Below, in pieces: positions 49,201 to 57,919 of a stretch of 64,000 nt of DNA. The notes beneath the pieces were generated by a model that searched no databases, was not told the origin of the DNA, and saw nothing but the letters and a program-made list of their open reading frames with translations. This DNA comes from Symsagittifera roscoffensis (Eukaryota > Xenacoelomorpha > Acoela > Convolutidae). The stretch lies in assembly GCF_963678635.1 (NCBI RefSeq), contig NC_087065.1, positions 44,143,430 to 44,207,429 of the forward strand. The letters are read 5' to 3'. Position 1 is the stretch's first letter. Each line of letters begins with the position of its first letter. Position numbers and translations under genes: made by a program.

Positions 49201-52200
49201 TTACGGAGCGGAAACAAGGCTGACAATCTTTGAGCAGACATCAGTTGAGCCGAAAAAAACTGATTTTATAAAAAAAATTCCAAAAGTTTCAAGTCCCCTC
49301 AAACTACCCAGTAGTTAAAATTGAATTTTCATGATATTGAGCATGCTATCTGCATAGTGATTAAACTGATTTTGCTAAGCTAGTTCTTAAACTGAAAAAA
49401 AGTCTACATTCCGATTTGATAACGCTTGCTAACCGCAAGCGTCATAAGTGAAATTAAAAAGGTGAAGAAGCATCGAATTAGTAAAACTTTTGCTGCATGA
49501 TGATATCAAACATGCAACTTAGAGATTTGGAGTCTCACGTTCTAACACTGGCAGATTTGGAGTCTCACGTTGGGAGTCTCACGTAAAAATTTCTAACACT
49601 GTCCACCAATGATGCGGCTATAGATGCTGAAAAAATGCCAATGCTATGAAGCAAAACGCCACCAAATATAAATCACACTAGTGCTAAGTGTGCCGTTGAA
49701 CCTCCAACAAGTAGCTTAGGAATTTCAGGCCTTTCCCTTCGAGCCATCGATAGCTCGACTAACGCAAACCATAGCCACCAATAAAGCAGAGTAATGCAAA
49801 AGTGCTAAAAACTCATGGACTTCAAAATGGCATTCAGAAAGTCAGAAGAAAGCTGAAGCTTCAAAAAAAGTGTCTGTGCTACCTGAACCTAGCCGACAAA
49901 AATAGTCTCAAAAATTTAGACGATAGAGTAAAAAAAAACAGAAAACGGTTGCAACGCCCTTGCTTATCGCTTATTTTTTCACTGATTTCAGGTGAGGTCT
50001 TAGTTTACTCACAGGTAGACTGCGTTGTTGCTCAACTTCTATTCTCCTAGTCAGCAAGTCTCTCTGCAATTGGAGCGAGTCTCTGTCCTGTTGGATATCG
50101 TGTAGAAACTGTGGCTTGGTCAACACTTTACCAAGTACTGTGAATAACTTAGCAAACCCCAGTGGAGTGCAGAACAGGTGGAAACAGGCTCCGATCAAAG
50201 ACATACACGAGTAGAGAAGGGGAATGAAGTTCCAACTCACACTCTAAAACAAGACAGCGTCCAGGTAAAAAAAGCTACTAAATACTGTACCTCTATTCAA
50301 TATAGCTTTAATATAGGCGCTAGTGCAATTGTGATACAGGGGTTCATGTAAAAACCAACTCTGTGTGTGAGAGAGCAACACCTGCCTCTCATTAATCCGA
50401 TGCGGATTATGCAAATAAATACAAGCTACCTGGTTTGCGCAATGCTACTTGATGCTTCTATTGCCTTTACACCAGGAATACACTTTATTAATAATGAGGC
50501 ATTTCGTCTATATATGGGACCCTTCCAATTTCTTAGGACCCCTCTATCACAGTTGTACCCAGCTGCTATTTACCCATATTAAGAGCAAGTTGTTTCGTTG
50601 TTGAGTTTCCATGTTGATATGTGCCGCCGACTGCTTAATGATGTGATCACTTCTGAAGGGATCAATACCAATACCAGAAAGGACACTGCCGTTGTCGGGC
50701 GAGAAAACTGCGGGCGAAGAAGTTGTTGTTGGCGAAGGGGTGTTACTGTAGTAATCGAAGTCGGTTATTGCACAGAAGATGACAACTAGTCCCACCACCA
50801 TTACAGTGAGCCAGAACAGAGATACAAACGTCTCATAAACTTTGGCAGCTACACAAACGAAAGAAAAAGAAGCAGTATTTTAGATATCTTACCAATGAAG
50901 TGTTACCGGTGTAAACCTTACCGGTGTTAATGTTTTTACTCTTTTCACAGGTATTTCAGTCGATTCAAAAATTGGCAAAAAAAATTACCAATTGAAGCTG
51001 CGTGCGAATAGTGTGTGCGCGTATGTGCAGGTGATCCTTGGCTCTCTGTGAAAAAGTAGGCAAACGGCAGCAGTAGGAAAAGTGATAAGTTGCACAGAAA
51101 GAAAAGACTGTTCCACAGCACATAGACAACGCTCTTATTCAGCCATTGCAGGTAGTAGTTGTCTGGATACCTATAAAGATAATCTTGAATTTGTTATAAT
51201 TATAAAAAAAAAGACATCGATAATCCAAGAGACAGTTGGAATTGTCCCACGAATTTAAATTGCGCTGGTGAGAACCTTAAATTAAAATGAGAATTAAAAT
51301 GAGAATCCACTTTTCTAATAATCATTCATTTTTTTGCGTAATTCGCGAATTGGTAATGAAGCCCGTATTTTGCCTTGAATTAACTTTAAAAAAACAGTCG
51401 ACCACTAAAATCTAAATTATAAAACTTTCTCAAAAATTAAAACAACGTTCAATGTCATTTAAAAGAGGAGAATGAGACGTAGGACAATAAATGCTCCTTC
51501 AGAGTGGCATTACCTTGTAAGAACTTCATTCGATAAGATTGAGAATGGAAGAAGACAGACGGCTGCCATAGAACACGCGAGTGAGAATGTGCACAGGTAG
51601 TAAGGAATCTTGTAGACCAAGAGAACAACAGTCCAACCAGAAGATGGAGCGCCCATCTGTTGCGGATGTGTATCATTTTCATGATGAAGTTGGAATAATG
51701 CGTATGCTGTTGTTTCACAATCCAGCAAATAATAGTCCTCTGATTCTGGTTCTCTCTGAAAGCACACTGTTGATGATTAACCTTTAAACATTTCGCACAA
51801 ATAGTTATTTTTATGACGGAGCCCAGTAGTCCAAAGCTATTTGATTTCAAAATCGAAAAAAACCTGGATCTTTCATTTTTCGGCGTTGAAATAAAAAATC
51901 ATATGGCTTCAATTGGACCAAAAAATCTCTCCTGAACCAATTTACGGGAAAAATTGTTTACTTGGTTAAAACTAATCTTTTTCAGCCGATCAGATTTGAG
52001 CATATTACATGTAGGCCTTACGGGTTGATTTTGCCATGTGACATTAGAGGGAGATTGTTCACTTGGTATATTAAGGAGAGATAGTTAACATGCTCCCCCA
52101 AATTTTAAAGAAAAAGTTCATTATATGTTTTGACGTTATATAGATTGGCTTTTAAAAGCTACTGTCCTTGTTTATTGTGCCAAAGGAGTTGTAATGAAGG

Positions 52201-52463
52201 ATTTTCACTTATTTAAAGAATTGAATCATGAACTTGCACTACTGTATTCGGTTATAAAAATATCAATTTTATTAGTCCACAGACCGCCACAGCCAGAACA
52301 TCAGAGCTAGCACGCTTATGAAACTAACTTTAAAATGAGATATGAGGAAATGAGCACTCGTATAGAAGGCAAAGAAGAATAGGCAAGACACGAAAATAGC
52401 TCTGATAGTATTGTGGAACAGTTCCTCTTCTGCCTCCACGCCCAATTCGACGCTGGAACTCAT
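43270..52463 (-). CDS. LMBR1-like: LMBR1/LMBR1L-family multipass membrane protein, ten coding exons
   Basis: Exons on the minus strand: 52463-52329, 51755-51514, 51170-50989, 50848-50574, 50243-50013, 46204-45916, 45738-45480, 45160-45012, 44269-44075, 43478-43270. Every border is GT-AG and the phases close to one frame of 721 residues from ATG at 52463 to TAA at 43270. Family signatures are clear: LLPFSILSNEVL, YYLQWLN, WNFIPLLYSCMSLIGA, LCTPLG-type text (FCTPLGFAKLFTVLG), LIGFYNLPF, LVMRTLGLVSLDLIGRFGR and FTAAVREELYM at the C-terminus. About nine hydrophobic segments are visible. Vertebrate LMBR1L is a lipocalin-receptor-like plasma membrane/ER protein linked to Wnt signalling; Drosophila lilipod affects BMP response. 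The role here is by homology. It is longer than the roughly 490-residue vertebrate proteins, mainly through a Ser/Asp-rich cytoplasmic insert in exon 6 and a Ser/Thr/Pro stretch in exon 4. Confidence 0.93.
43565..43768. repeat. Near-perfect inverted repeat (hairpin), MITE-like
   Basis: The left arm 43565-43643 (containing gagcttagaagcttttatat and aaatggccacttagataatc) is matched by the right arm 43688-43768 read in reverse complement, with a centre of about 44 bases that itself has partial symmetry (ataatcgtt). It lies in the last intron of the LMBR1-type gene. A foldback MITE is the simplest reading. Confidence 0.75.
44505..44806. mobile_element. hAT-like MITE in an LMBR1-type intron
   Basis: The left end reads cagtggggaatttaggagag and the right end in reverse complement caggggcggatctaggattt, an imperfect terminal inverted repeat of the CAGNGGCGGA type. 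Internal blocks match 35470-35695. No transposase is present and I find no clear 8-base target duplication. Confidence 0.6.
46385..46515. repeat. Fragment of the same hAT-like repeat family
   Basis: Internal blocks cttggtgctattttgcgaca and caaacggcgccaatagatca correspond to the middle of the element at 35470-35695. The ends are missing. Confidence 0.35.
46970..47145. repeat. Dispersed repeat pair member (intronic)
   Basis: This is the partner of 39485-39680. Here the tRNA-like B-box on the minus strand reads gggcttgagtccc. It is followed by a cagaggcgaagcg block that recurs near 46565, 47165 and 47815. Confidence 0.4.
47540..47830 (+). repeat. Dispersed repeat copy with exon-like frame
   Basis: The open stretch reading FEFLEHFVIDTFWIKLTHFE matches the same family segment at 32150-32240. 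The donor-like position is lost here. The downstream block gaaactagaagtcgatcacg matches the other copies. Confidence 0.45.
49500..49590. repeat. Short local repeats of an S1 SINE head fragment
   Basis: Three close occurrences of ggagtctcacgt (about 49528, 49558 and 49570), of which the first two share a preceding gattt, appear to be a small local duplication of sequence related to the SINE head. The large intron from 46205 to 50012 otherwise holds only the repeats listed and AT-rich sequence. Confidence 0.35.
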
Positions 52464-52744
52464 CGAAACTTATAACATTTCTGAAACACAACTTCTTATA
52501 TTTGTATCGGTGATTTTCAGCTGAATGCTGCTCAAGAGCTCCAAGTCAACGAGCATAATAACCGAGAACCTCAAATCAAGTAGTACTACCAAAAACAAAA
52601 AAAATCTTCCCTTCACTTAGGATCGCGAATACGGGATGCGTTCTCGTTATATTAAATAACACCTATTTTGTGGAATCAATGCAGAACGCTCAGACGGAAG
52701 CTGTTTACTGAGGTGAGGTAGGTCATCGCTTCCAGAGACTTTTT

Positions 52745-52863
52745 TTAATGTTCAGAAATTTCCACGTTAAGGGATTTGTTCAACATCATAATCTCGTTCA
52801 TCGCATTTGATTTCTTGTCTACGTGATTTTGTATGCTTCCCAACAGCAGAGTTTGCTTGTATT
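52745..52863 (-). CDS. Possible terminal exon of an unknown gene
   Basis: After an acceptor-like gctttgcag the minus strand reads an open frame containing TLLLGSIQNHVDKKSNAMNE and stops at 52745-52747. It is helical in character and ordinary in composition, but I find no matching upstream exon and recognise no family. A plus-strand open frame at 52961-53158 nearby is equally unassigned. Confidence 0.2.
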
Positions 52864-53349
52864 CTGCAAAGCGAACTCAAATCGTAAGTTGCAGATTCTG
52901 TCTGACATACTTGGACAAACGTGAAGAGCACCTCAACCTTGGGTACAATCGTAGTGCGGAATGAAACAAGCTGATCACGAATTCGTCGACGAATTCAAGT
53001 GGAAACAATGTAACATTCGTCTACTGCAGTCACACATGAGGCTTAAGAAAAATGGCTCAAGGGTCAGGGACACCATCTCTTGTGTTTTTCTACCTCAAGA
53101 ACGGTCGGAGCCAGTTCGGTTCGTTTGTGACATGAGACTACGACCCGTTACAGCTTAAAGGCTACTACTAAAATATCCCCCCACTCTAGAATTAGAAACG
53201 TCCCCATACTTAGGTCTCTAGATACCCAAAATACATGAACGCCGTTAAAAACCGGGTTGGAACAATCCGTTAAGTTACTTTTTATTAGACAGTGTAACTT
53301 TGATCCATTTCAGATGGATCAACCTAAAACTCGCCTTACCTCAACATAA

Positions 53350-53897
53350 CAATTATAAAACACACTCTAGAAATTTAAATTAGTACTCACATTGTAGCAC
53401 TCTCAAGAACCAGGAAGTAAATAAGTCGGTAAGCAACTCAAGAATCAATAAAGTAACTAAGATGAGTTTAATATTAGTCAGTTTCAATAACAAAACAAGT
53501 TTTTTACTCTAGACTGTGAGTTCTCGTGAACCATTGGGACACTCTAGCTGTCCACCTTTCCACCTAAGGTTCACTCTGGTCCAGTTAATAATAGTACTCC
53601 AGTCACAACAATCCAGTTCGTGGGAATGCGCTCGTCTCTGTTTCAGATGGGACAGCTCTACTCTCGATTATTATTGCTACTGAAATTGCGAATAGCAATT
53701 TCCCACTGATTTTTCTAGCAACTTTCCCGCGATTGTCACTCGATCGTTCTGACTTCTCTTTTCTGATTTTCAGTTATCGCGAGAAAATCGTGCATGACAG
53801 GTTCCATTCGAAATTTTGAAAAATTAAATTTCACTCCAAAATTAAGTGCTTTTTGCTTCTCTCAAGGTCAAACTTCCAAATATGACCGACTGGCACA
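53350..53897 (-). repeat. LTR homologous to the left gypsy LTR
   Basis: This aligns along its length with 3020-3488 in the same orientation. The minus-strand terminus TGTGCCAGTC at 53897 is the same in both. Just outside that end (53898-53910) the minus strand reads ccggggagta, a short purine-rich stretch like the polypurine tract that precedes a 3' LTR. The corresponding flank of the left LTR (5' type) has no such stretch. I infer a 3' LTR of a minus-strand element whose body is at higher coordinates. The LTR's lower boundary is approximate. Confidence 0.6.
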
Positions 53898-54326
53898 TAC
53901 TCCCCGGACTCGAGATCGATGTCCTCATCGCGTGCTGTCTTCTGCCAGTGAGTCCCAGAAAACCGAGTGTTACTCAAGATACAGTGCCAGTGGTCATTTA
54001 CAGAAGTTTGCAGCAGACTTAAGCTTATCTACACCCCAAAATTCACAGCCATGTAAAATTTTCACACTATCGCTAAACAGCAATCAAAATCTGCACACAC
54101 CTGCACCTTTGAATTCTTGCTTTCCAAGCCAATCATTTAAAATTTCTTTTGTCCTATTCAATCAGGAAATTGTCATGCAGCATTTTGATTTATATAATAA
54201 ATATAGTATATTAATAACAATATTTGCTTTGTTAAAACTTCTTTTTCGTGAATCCAAGTTTCACCCGGATCCACGCTCAAGCCCCCTTTTCCCTCTCAAA
54301 ACTCAAGATCCATTCGAGCCACCTGC
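53898..54326 (-). other. Noncoding 3' region between the last large frame and the LTR
   Basis: The base composition drops back to AT-rich here. The minus strand has no open frame of interest, and the longer plus-strand open frame spanning 53794-54453 crosses both the LTR and the end of the antisense gene, so it is taken as chance. Confidence 0.4.
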
Positions 54327-54860
54327 TCATCTCGCACTCTTCGCCTTGGAGGTACTGCACCCTGAAGTACTAGATACGGCAAACTGTCTCAACAGTTCCT
54401 CTTCATCATCGGAGCTAATCACAATCTCCTCCCAAGCCTTCAGCTGCTCGTAGGATCGCATCCATTCTCTTTGCTCTTGCAACCTCTTTGCTTGGTTGGG
54501 TAGTGCCTTCACCCTAGATTCCCGGTTCAAACAAAAGGAGTTGTGCAGGCTCAAGCTCACGTTCTTCGCCAGGTCCTCCTCTAGTATCGATTCCCACGCC
54601 TTGGCGATGTCTCTAGACATTTTACCCACTCTCTTCCATCCTGTCGTGATTGCATTACGATGGGTTAACAGGGGTCTCTTGAAAGCTTCCGGCCCAATCT
54701 CGGCCTGGAACTGTCGATACTCTTTTCGATGTTTTCTCATGTGATCTTTCGTTGTCATGTACAACCAGGACGTCAGCGTCGCCCGAAACCATGGGAAGTA
54801 CCTCAAACGGCTCCAGACATGTCTGACTTCCGTTGGTATGGCAATACCTTGCACGCAGTC
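54327..54860 (-). CDS. Unknown 175-residue frame, overlapping the large frame by -1
   Basis: A minus-strand open frame begins after a stop at about 54861 and ends at 54327. It overlaps the end of the preceding large frame by about 57 bases in the -1 register. The first in-frame initiation codon is GTG (54854), so it has no ATG at its head. The product is basic and helical at first, then Glu/Asp-rich (SSDDEEELL), ending in a Ser/Lys tail. It resembles a C-terminal extension of the upstream protein more than an independent gene. Either a -1 frameshift during translation or a one-base mutation would fuse them; I see no standard X-XXY-YYZ slippery heptamer in the overlap. Confidence 0.5.
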   Translation of the reverse strand, partial: DCVQGIAIPTEVRHVWSRLRYFPWFRATLTSWLYMTTKDHMRKHRKEYRQFQAEIGPEAFKRPLLTHRNAITTGWKRVGKMSRDIAKAWESILEEDLAKNVSLSLHNSFCLNRESRVKALPNQAKRLQEQREWMRSYEQLKAWEEIVISSDDEEELLRQFAVSSTSGCSTSKAKSAR

Positions 54861-57800
54861 TCAAACAACTCGAGTCTCCTACTGTAGTCTATCGCGTATA
54901 TTGACTCAGCCGTTGGCGTCCCCGCTTCCCGATACTTCGTTATATTCTCTTCTATCCATCTCAGAGCCAACATCGTACTCACTACCAAGATCGTCACCTT
55001 CTGTCGGTGATACGGTAGTCCGATCGACCGGATTTCTTCCATATCCCACACCAGGCAAAGGTTCTTGTGATCTGGATACCACACCGTTTGCGCTAAACAG
55101 TGGCATGGGCATTCTCCATGGGTGATTTCAATGCTCCTGAGGTTACGCTCCCCCGAGGCTTCCAAGAGAGGCTCAAGCTCCATCATTTTCTCATGCATCG
55201 TGTCGTTATCTTCCAGGTTTGGAGCACTTCCCACAGGTTTTCCGATCACGTTTTGTCTCTCGTGATCGCTTGTGTTCTCTCTCTCCAACTTCAAAAGTTC
55301 TTCTCCCCAGATTTCATTCAAGTCATCTCTCAATTCTTTTGGTACTGTCCCTCTGATTTTTCTCAACAACTTGTGCGAGTGATGCGATATCCGAGCCAAC
55401 CTCACGCACTTGGGCACTGAGAAGGCCTTGTCCACCAGTACTCTCTGGCTGGATGCTTCCACCATCACCATGTGCAGTGGGTGGTGACTTCCGCACAAGT
55501 TGGCCATCATTGACCCTATCAGCGATTTCGCGTTCAATGGCAAGCCATAAGCTTCGCTCATGGGAAATCCCATTTCCGCCTCGAGACCAACCTTCCAGCT
55601 CCGGATGTGTTTTTGAGTCACCTGCAACACCCCGGGCCATGATTCTACGCTCAACGCCGTCACTAAATGATGTTCAGATTCTAGTCTTTCCAGTGACTGC
55701 AGACTACACATTCTCGAGAAGAATCCGAGAGCTGTCGCTATATTCACCGTGGTTCTCGCGTAACACTCCGCTACTATTTGCACTTCACTTTTCTCCCTTT
55801 CTGTTATGTCTTCGAACCAAGTGACCAGGTCTTCTTTTTGAAATGACAGTATTCTAACGCATGACCGTCCATCGCAGGTGTGCTCTCCGTTTCCACACGT
55901 CGAATCCAGACAGCTACCCGGCTCCAATTTCTTTGCTGACCCGGGATTACTAGTCTTTTCGCCTGGCTCTTGCATCTGAGGTGAAATTAGCTTATGCAGC
56001 ACACTCAACTTTGCCAGATCTTCATCTTCCGTTGGTGCTAACCTCACTCGCTCGGTGGTTTCTTCGATCAGACTCGCGTGGGGATGTGGACACCAGGAGG
56101 GTCTTAATAGCTTCCATACCACTCCCAAGTTCGTGGTTAACAAGCCATTTCCATCGCCCATGTTCACTTCAACTCTCTTGTTTGAATACGGTATGCTCAC
56201 CACCTCTGGTGTTTTCTCAAGAATCAGGCCCAGGCTCGGCCCCTCTTTTTCCACCGCGTCTATTTCCATCATTCTTTCTGTCCAAAACTTCAGTAGCTCC
56301 GCTACCTCATGGTTCCTGTGGGCGCCTCCAGCTTCCGAGTCTAAGAAGGGGTTGTAGGCCATTCCCATCACTCCAGACACATATTGGTATTCCCCCTTCT
56401 CGCTGATTCTCGAGTACTGCTCTGACGAGGCCAGGTTACGGTGAACATCATGTTCTTCTTCGAACTTCTTATTATAAAACCTCCGTACCTCGTCTAGCTT
56501 CCTATGGTTCTCTAGGGATAGTCTGGAACCCTCTTCCTTTTCTATTCCTGTGCTCTGATACACGTTCAAGATGACCGTTGAGACTCTTTTTTCCATGGTT
56601 TTGCTTACGCTTGTTCTCTGTTGGCATGCCAGGATGGTGCTATCAGACATCATCGACATTATCCATCTCAAGAAACACGTGGCATCCTTTCTTCTGGCCA
56701 GGCTCAAGCCTGAGTTGTCCCTGGCTACGTGTTGCATCAGTGCCTGATACACATCTAGCTTCTTGCTTCCCAACTTCAGCCTGTCATACGAGGTCAGTGT
56801 TTCCAACTCTATCCCCACCAGACTCCAGGTGAACATTAATTGTCCTGCAGTTCTAACGAAGGGATTCGCCATTAATGGTGGTGCTGATGAGGGTGTCCTC
56901 ATTGCTTCTTCAAAATGATCCTTCAACAAACTCTGCCAGGACCTCTTCAGATGATTTGCCATTTCTATTCTATTAACCTCGGCCTTTTGCTGGGTGGCCC
57001 AATTACGTCGCTTGCGAGCTACTCCACTGTCCAACTTCTTCCAGCAGTCCTCCATTTCTTTCAATGTTTCAAGGGCCACCCACCACGTCCGGGAGGTGTT
57101 CCTCGTCTTGTTCCTTTCCAATGGATCACTTGTCACTCGCTTGCCCGTGGCCTGGTGTGCCTTCGAGATCCATTCTTTGCCGACATCTACTTCCCATGTC
57201 TGTCCGTTCGTTGAACCTCTCTTCACGTTTATCTTCTGAGGCTTGAAGTCTTCCTCCGATGTCGAACTGGTGGAAACCTCTATTTCCCTCTCTACTTCAA
57301 GTGGTCTTCTGAGCTCCGAGCTGCTCTTGTATGCCGCCGTCTTGCATCGAGCCAAAACCATGGGCGCCGTCTCTCTCAAGTTTCCTTCCGAAACAGCATC
57401 CACTGAAGGACTACCCAATCCTTCCACTTCTCTCTTCCTCTTGCGAGTCTTCACATCTCTACTTGAGGGTGTTGTGGCTACCATCACTGATTCGACCTCT
57501 CCATCCACTCCTTCCAACTCTTGCCTCCCCCCTGCTCGAGCCTTAAGGGTATTAGTACTTTTAATCATATTACTAGTCCCAACCTTATCCCTTTTTATAT
57601 CATCAACCATTTTATCTACAGTTTTTTGTCTCCGAGTAGAGCTGTCCTCACATTTTTCTTCTCTAGTCTTCGATCGTGAATTCCTCAGCTCTACCAGCTT
57701 GCTCAGTAGCTCTTTTCTCGCCTTCTCATCCAGGCCCGTTCCTATCAGAAGCGGTTCTCCAAATCTTACGACTGTGTCCCACAGTTCCTCCTTGAATTTG

Positions 57801-57919
57801 TCCAGCGTCGTCTCGCTGCCCACTTCTTGATTGAATTCTTCCAAGAAATCCTGCCAAGCATCGTCCTTCAGGGATCCCAGGAATATGTCCCTGTTCCCTT
57901 CGAAAGTGTTCCTTTCCCT
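54803..57919 (-). CDS. Large unknown protein, in frame with the 1761-residue frame after one stop
   Basis: The frame is open from the codon after the TAA at 57920-57922 to a TGA at 54803, about 1038 codons, and is in the same register as the upstream giant frame. There is no ATG near its beginning; the earliest convenient start would be internal or non-ATG. The first ~250 residues are Lys/Arg/Glu-rich and disordered-looking (KTRKRKREVEG). The middle is helical, with a Cys cluster (CLDSTCGNGEHTCDGRSC) near two-thirds, and the end carries HGECPCHC. I recognise no family and see no reverse transcriptase, protease or integrase motif. The long undamaged frame and GC-richer composition match the upstream frame, so I regard both as parts of one coding unit. 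Confidence 0.7.
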   Translation of the reverse strand, partial: RERNTFEGNRDIFLGSLKDDAWQDFLEEFNQEVGSETTLDKFKEELWDTVVRFGEPLLIGTGLDEKARKELLSKLVELRNSRSKTREEKCEDSSTRRQKTVDKMVDDIKRDKVGTSNMIKSTNTLKARAGGRQELEGVDGEVESVMVATTPSSRDVKTRKRKREVEGLGSPSVDAVSEGNLRETAPMVLARCKTAAYKSSSELRRPLEVEREIEVSTSSTSEEDFKPQKINVKRGSTNGQTWEVDVGKEWISKAHQATGKRVTSDPLERNKTRNTSRTWWVALETLKEMEDCWKKLDSGVARKRRNWATQQKAEVNRIEMANHLKRSWQSLLKDHFEEAMRTPSSAPPLMANPFVRTAGQLMFTWSLVGIELETLTSYDRLKLGSKKLDVYQALMQHVARDNSGLSLARRKDATCFLRWIMSMMSDSTILACQQRTSVSKTMEKRVSTVILNVYQSTGIEKEEGSRLSLENHRKLDEVRRFYNKKFEEEHDVHRNLASSEQYSRISEKGEYQYVSGVMGMAYNPFLDSEAGGAHRNHEVAELLKFWTERMMEIDAVEKEGPSLGLILEKTPEVVSIPYSNKRVEVNMGDGNGLLTTNLGVVWKLLRPSWCPHPHASLIEETTERVRLAPTEDEDLAKLSVLHKLISPQMQEPGEKTSNPGSAKKLEPGSCLDSTCGNGEHTCDGRSCVRILSFQKEDLVTWFEDITEREKSEVQIVAECYARTTVNIATALGFFSRMCSLQSLERLESEHHLVTALSVESWPGVLQVTQKHIRSWKVGLEAEMGFPMSEAYGLPLNAKSLIGSMMANLCGSHHPLHMVMVEASSQRVLVDKAFSVPKCVRLARISHHSHKLLRKIRGTVPKELRDDLNEIWGEELLKLERENTSDHERQNVIGKPVGSAPNLEDNDTMHEKMMELEPLLEASGERNLRSIEITHGECPCHCLAQTVWYPDHKNLCLVWDMEEIRSIGLPYHRQKVTILVVSTMLALRWIEENITKYREAGTPTAESIYAIDYSRRLELFETACKVLPYQRKSDMSGAV

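Noticed and set aside
52961-53158. Plus-strand 65-codon open frame as a gene
   Set aside because: No recognisable family, no matching splice neighbours; possibly a retroelement scrap near the LTR.
53794-54453. A 219-codon plus-strand open frame
   Set aside because: It spans the LTR terminus, the AT-rich spacer and the antisense end of the 175-codon frame; low complexity and no domain.
54803-54862. Canonical -1 ribosomal slippery site in the frame overlap
   Set aside because: I checked each in-frame heptamer between the two stops; none has the X-XXY-YYZ form.
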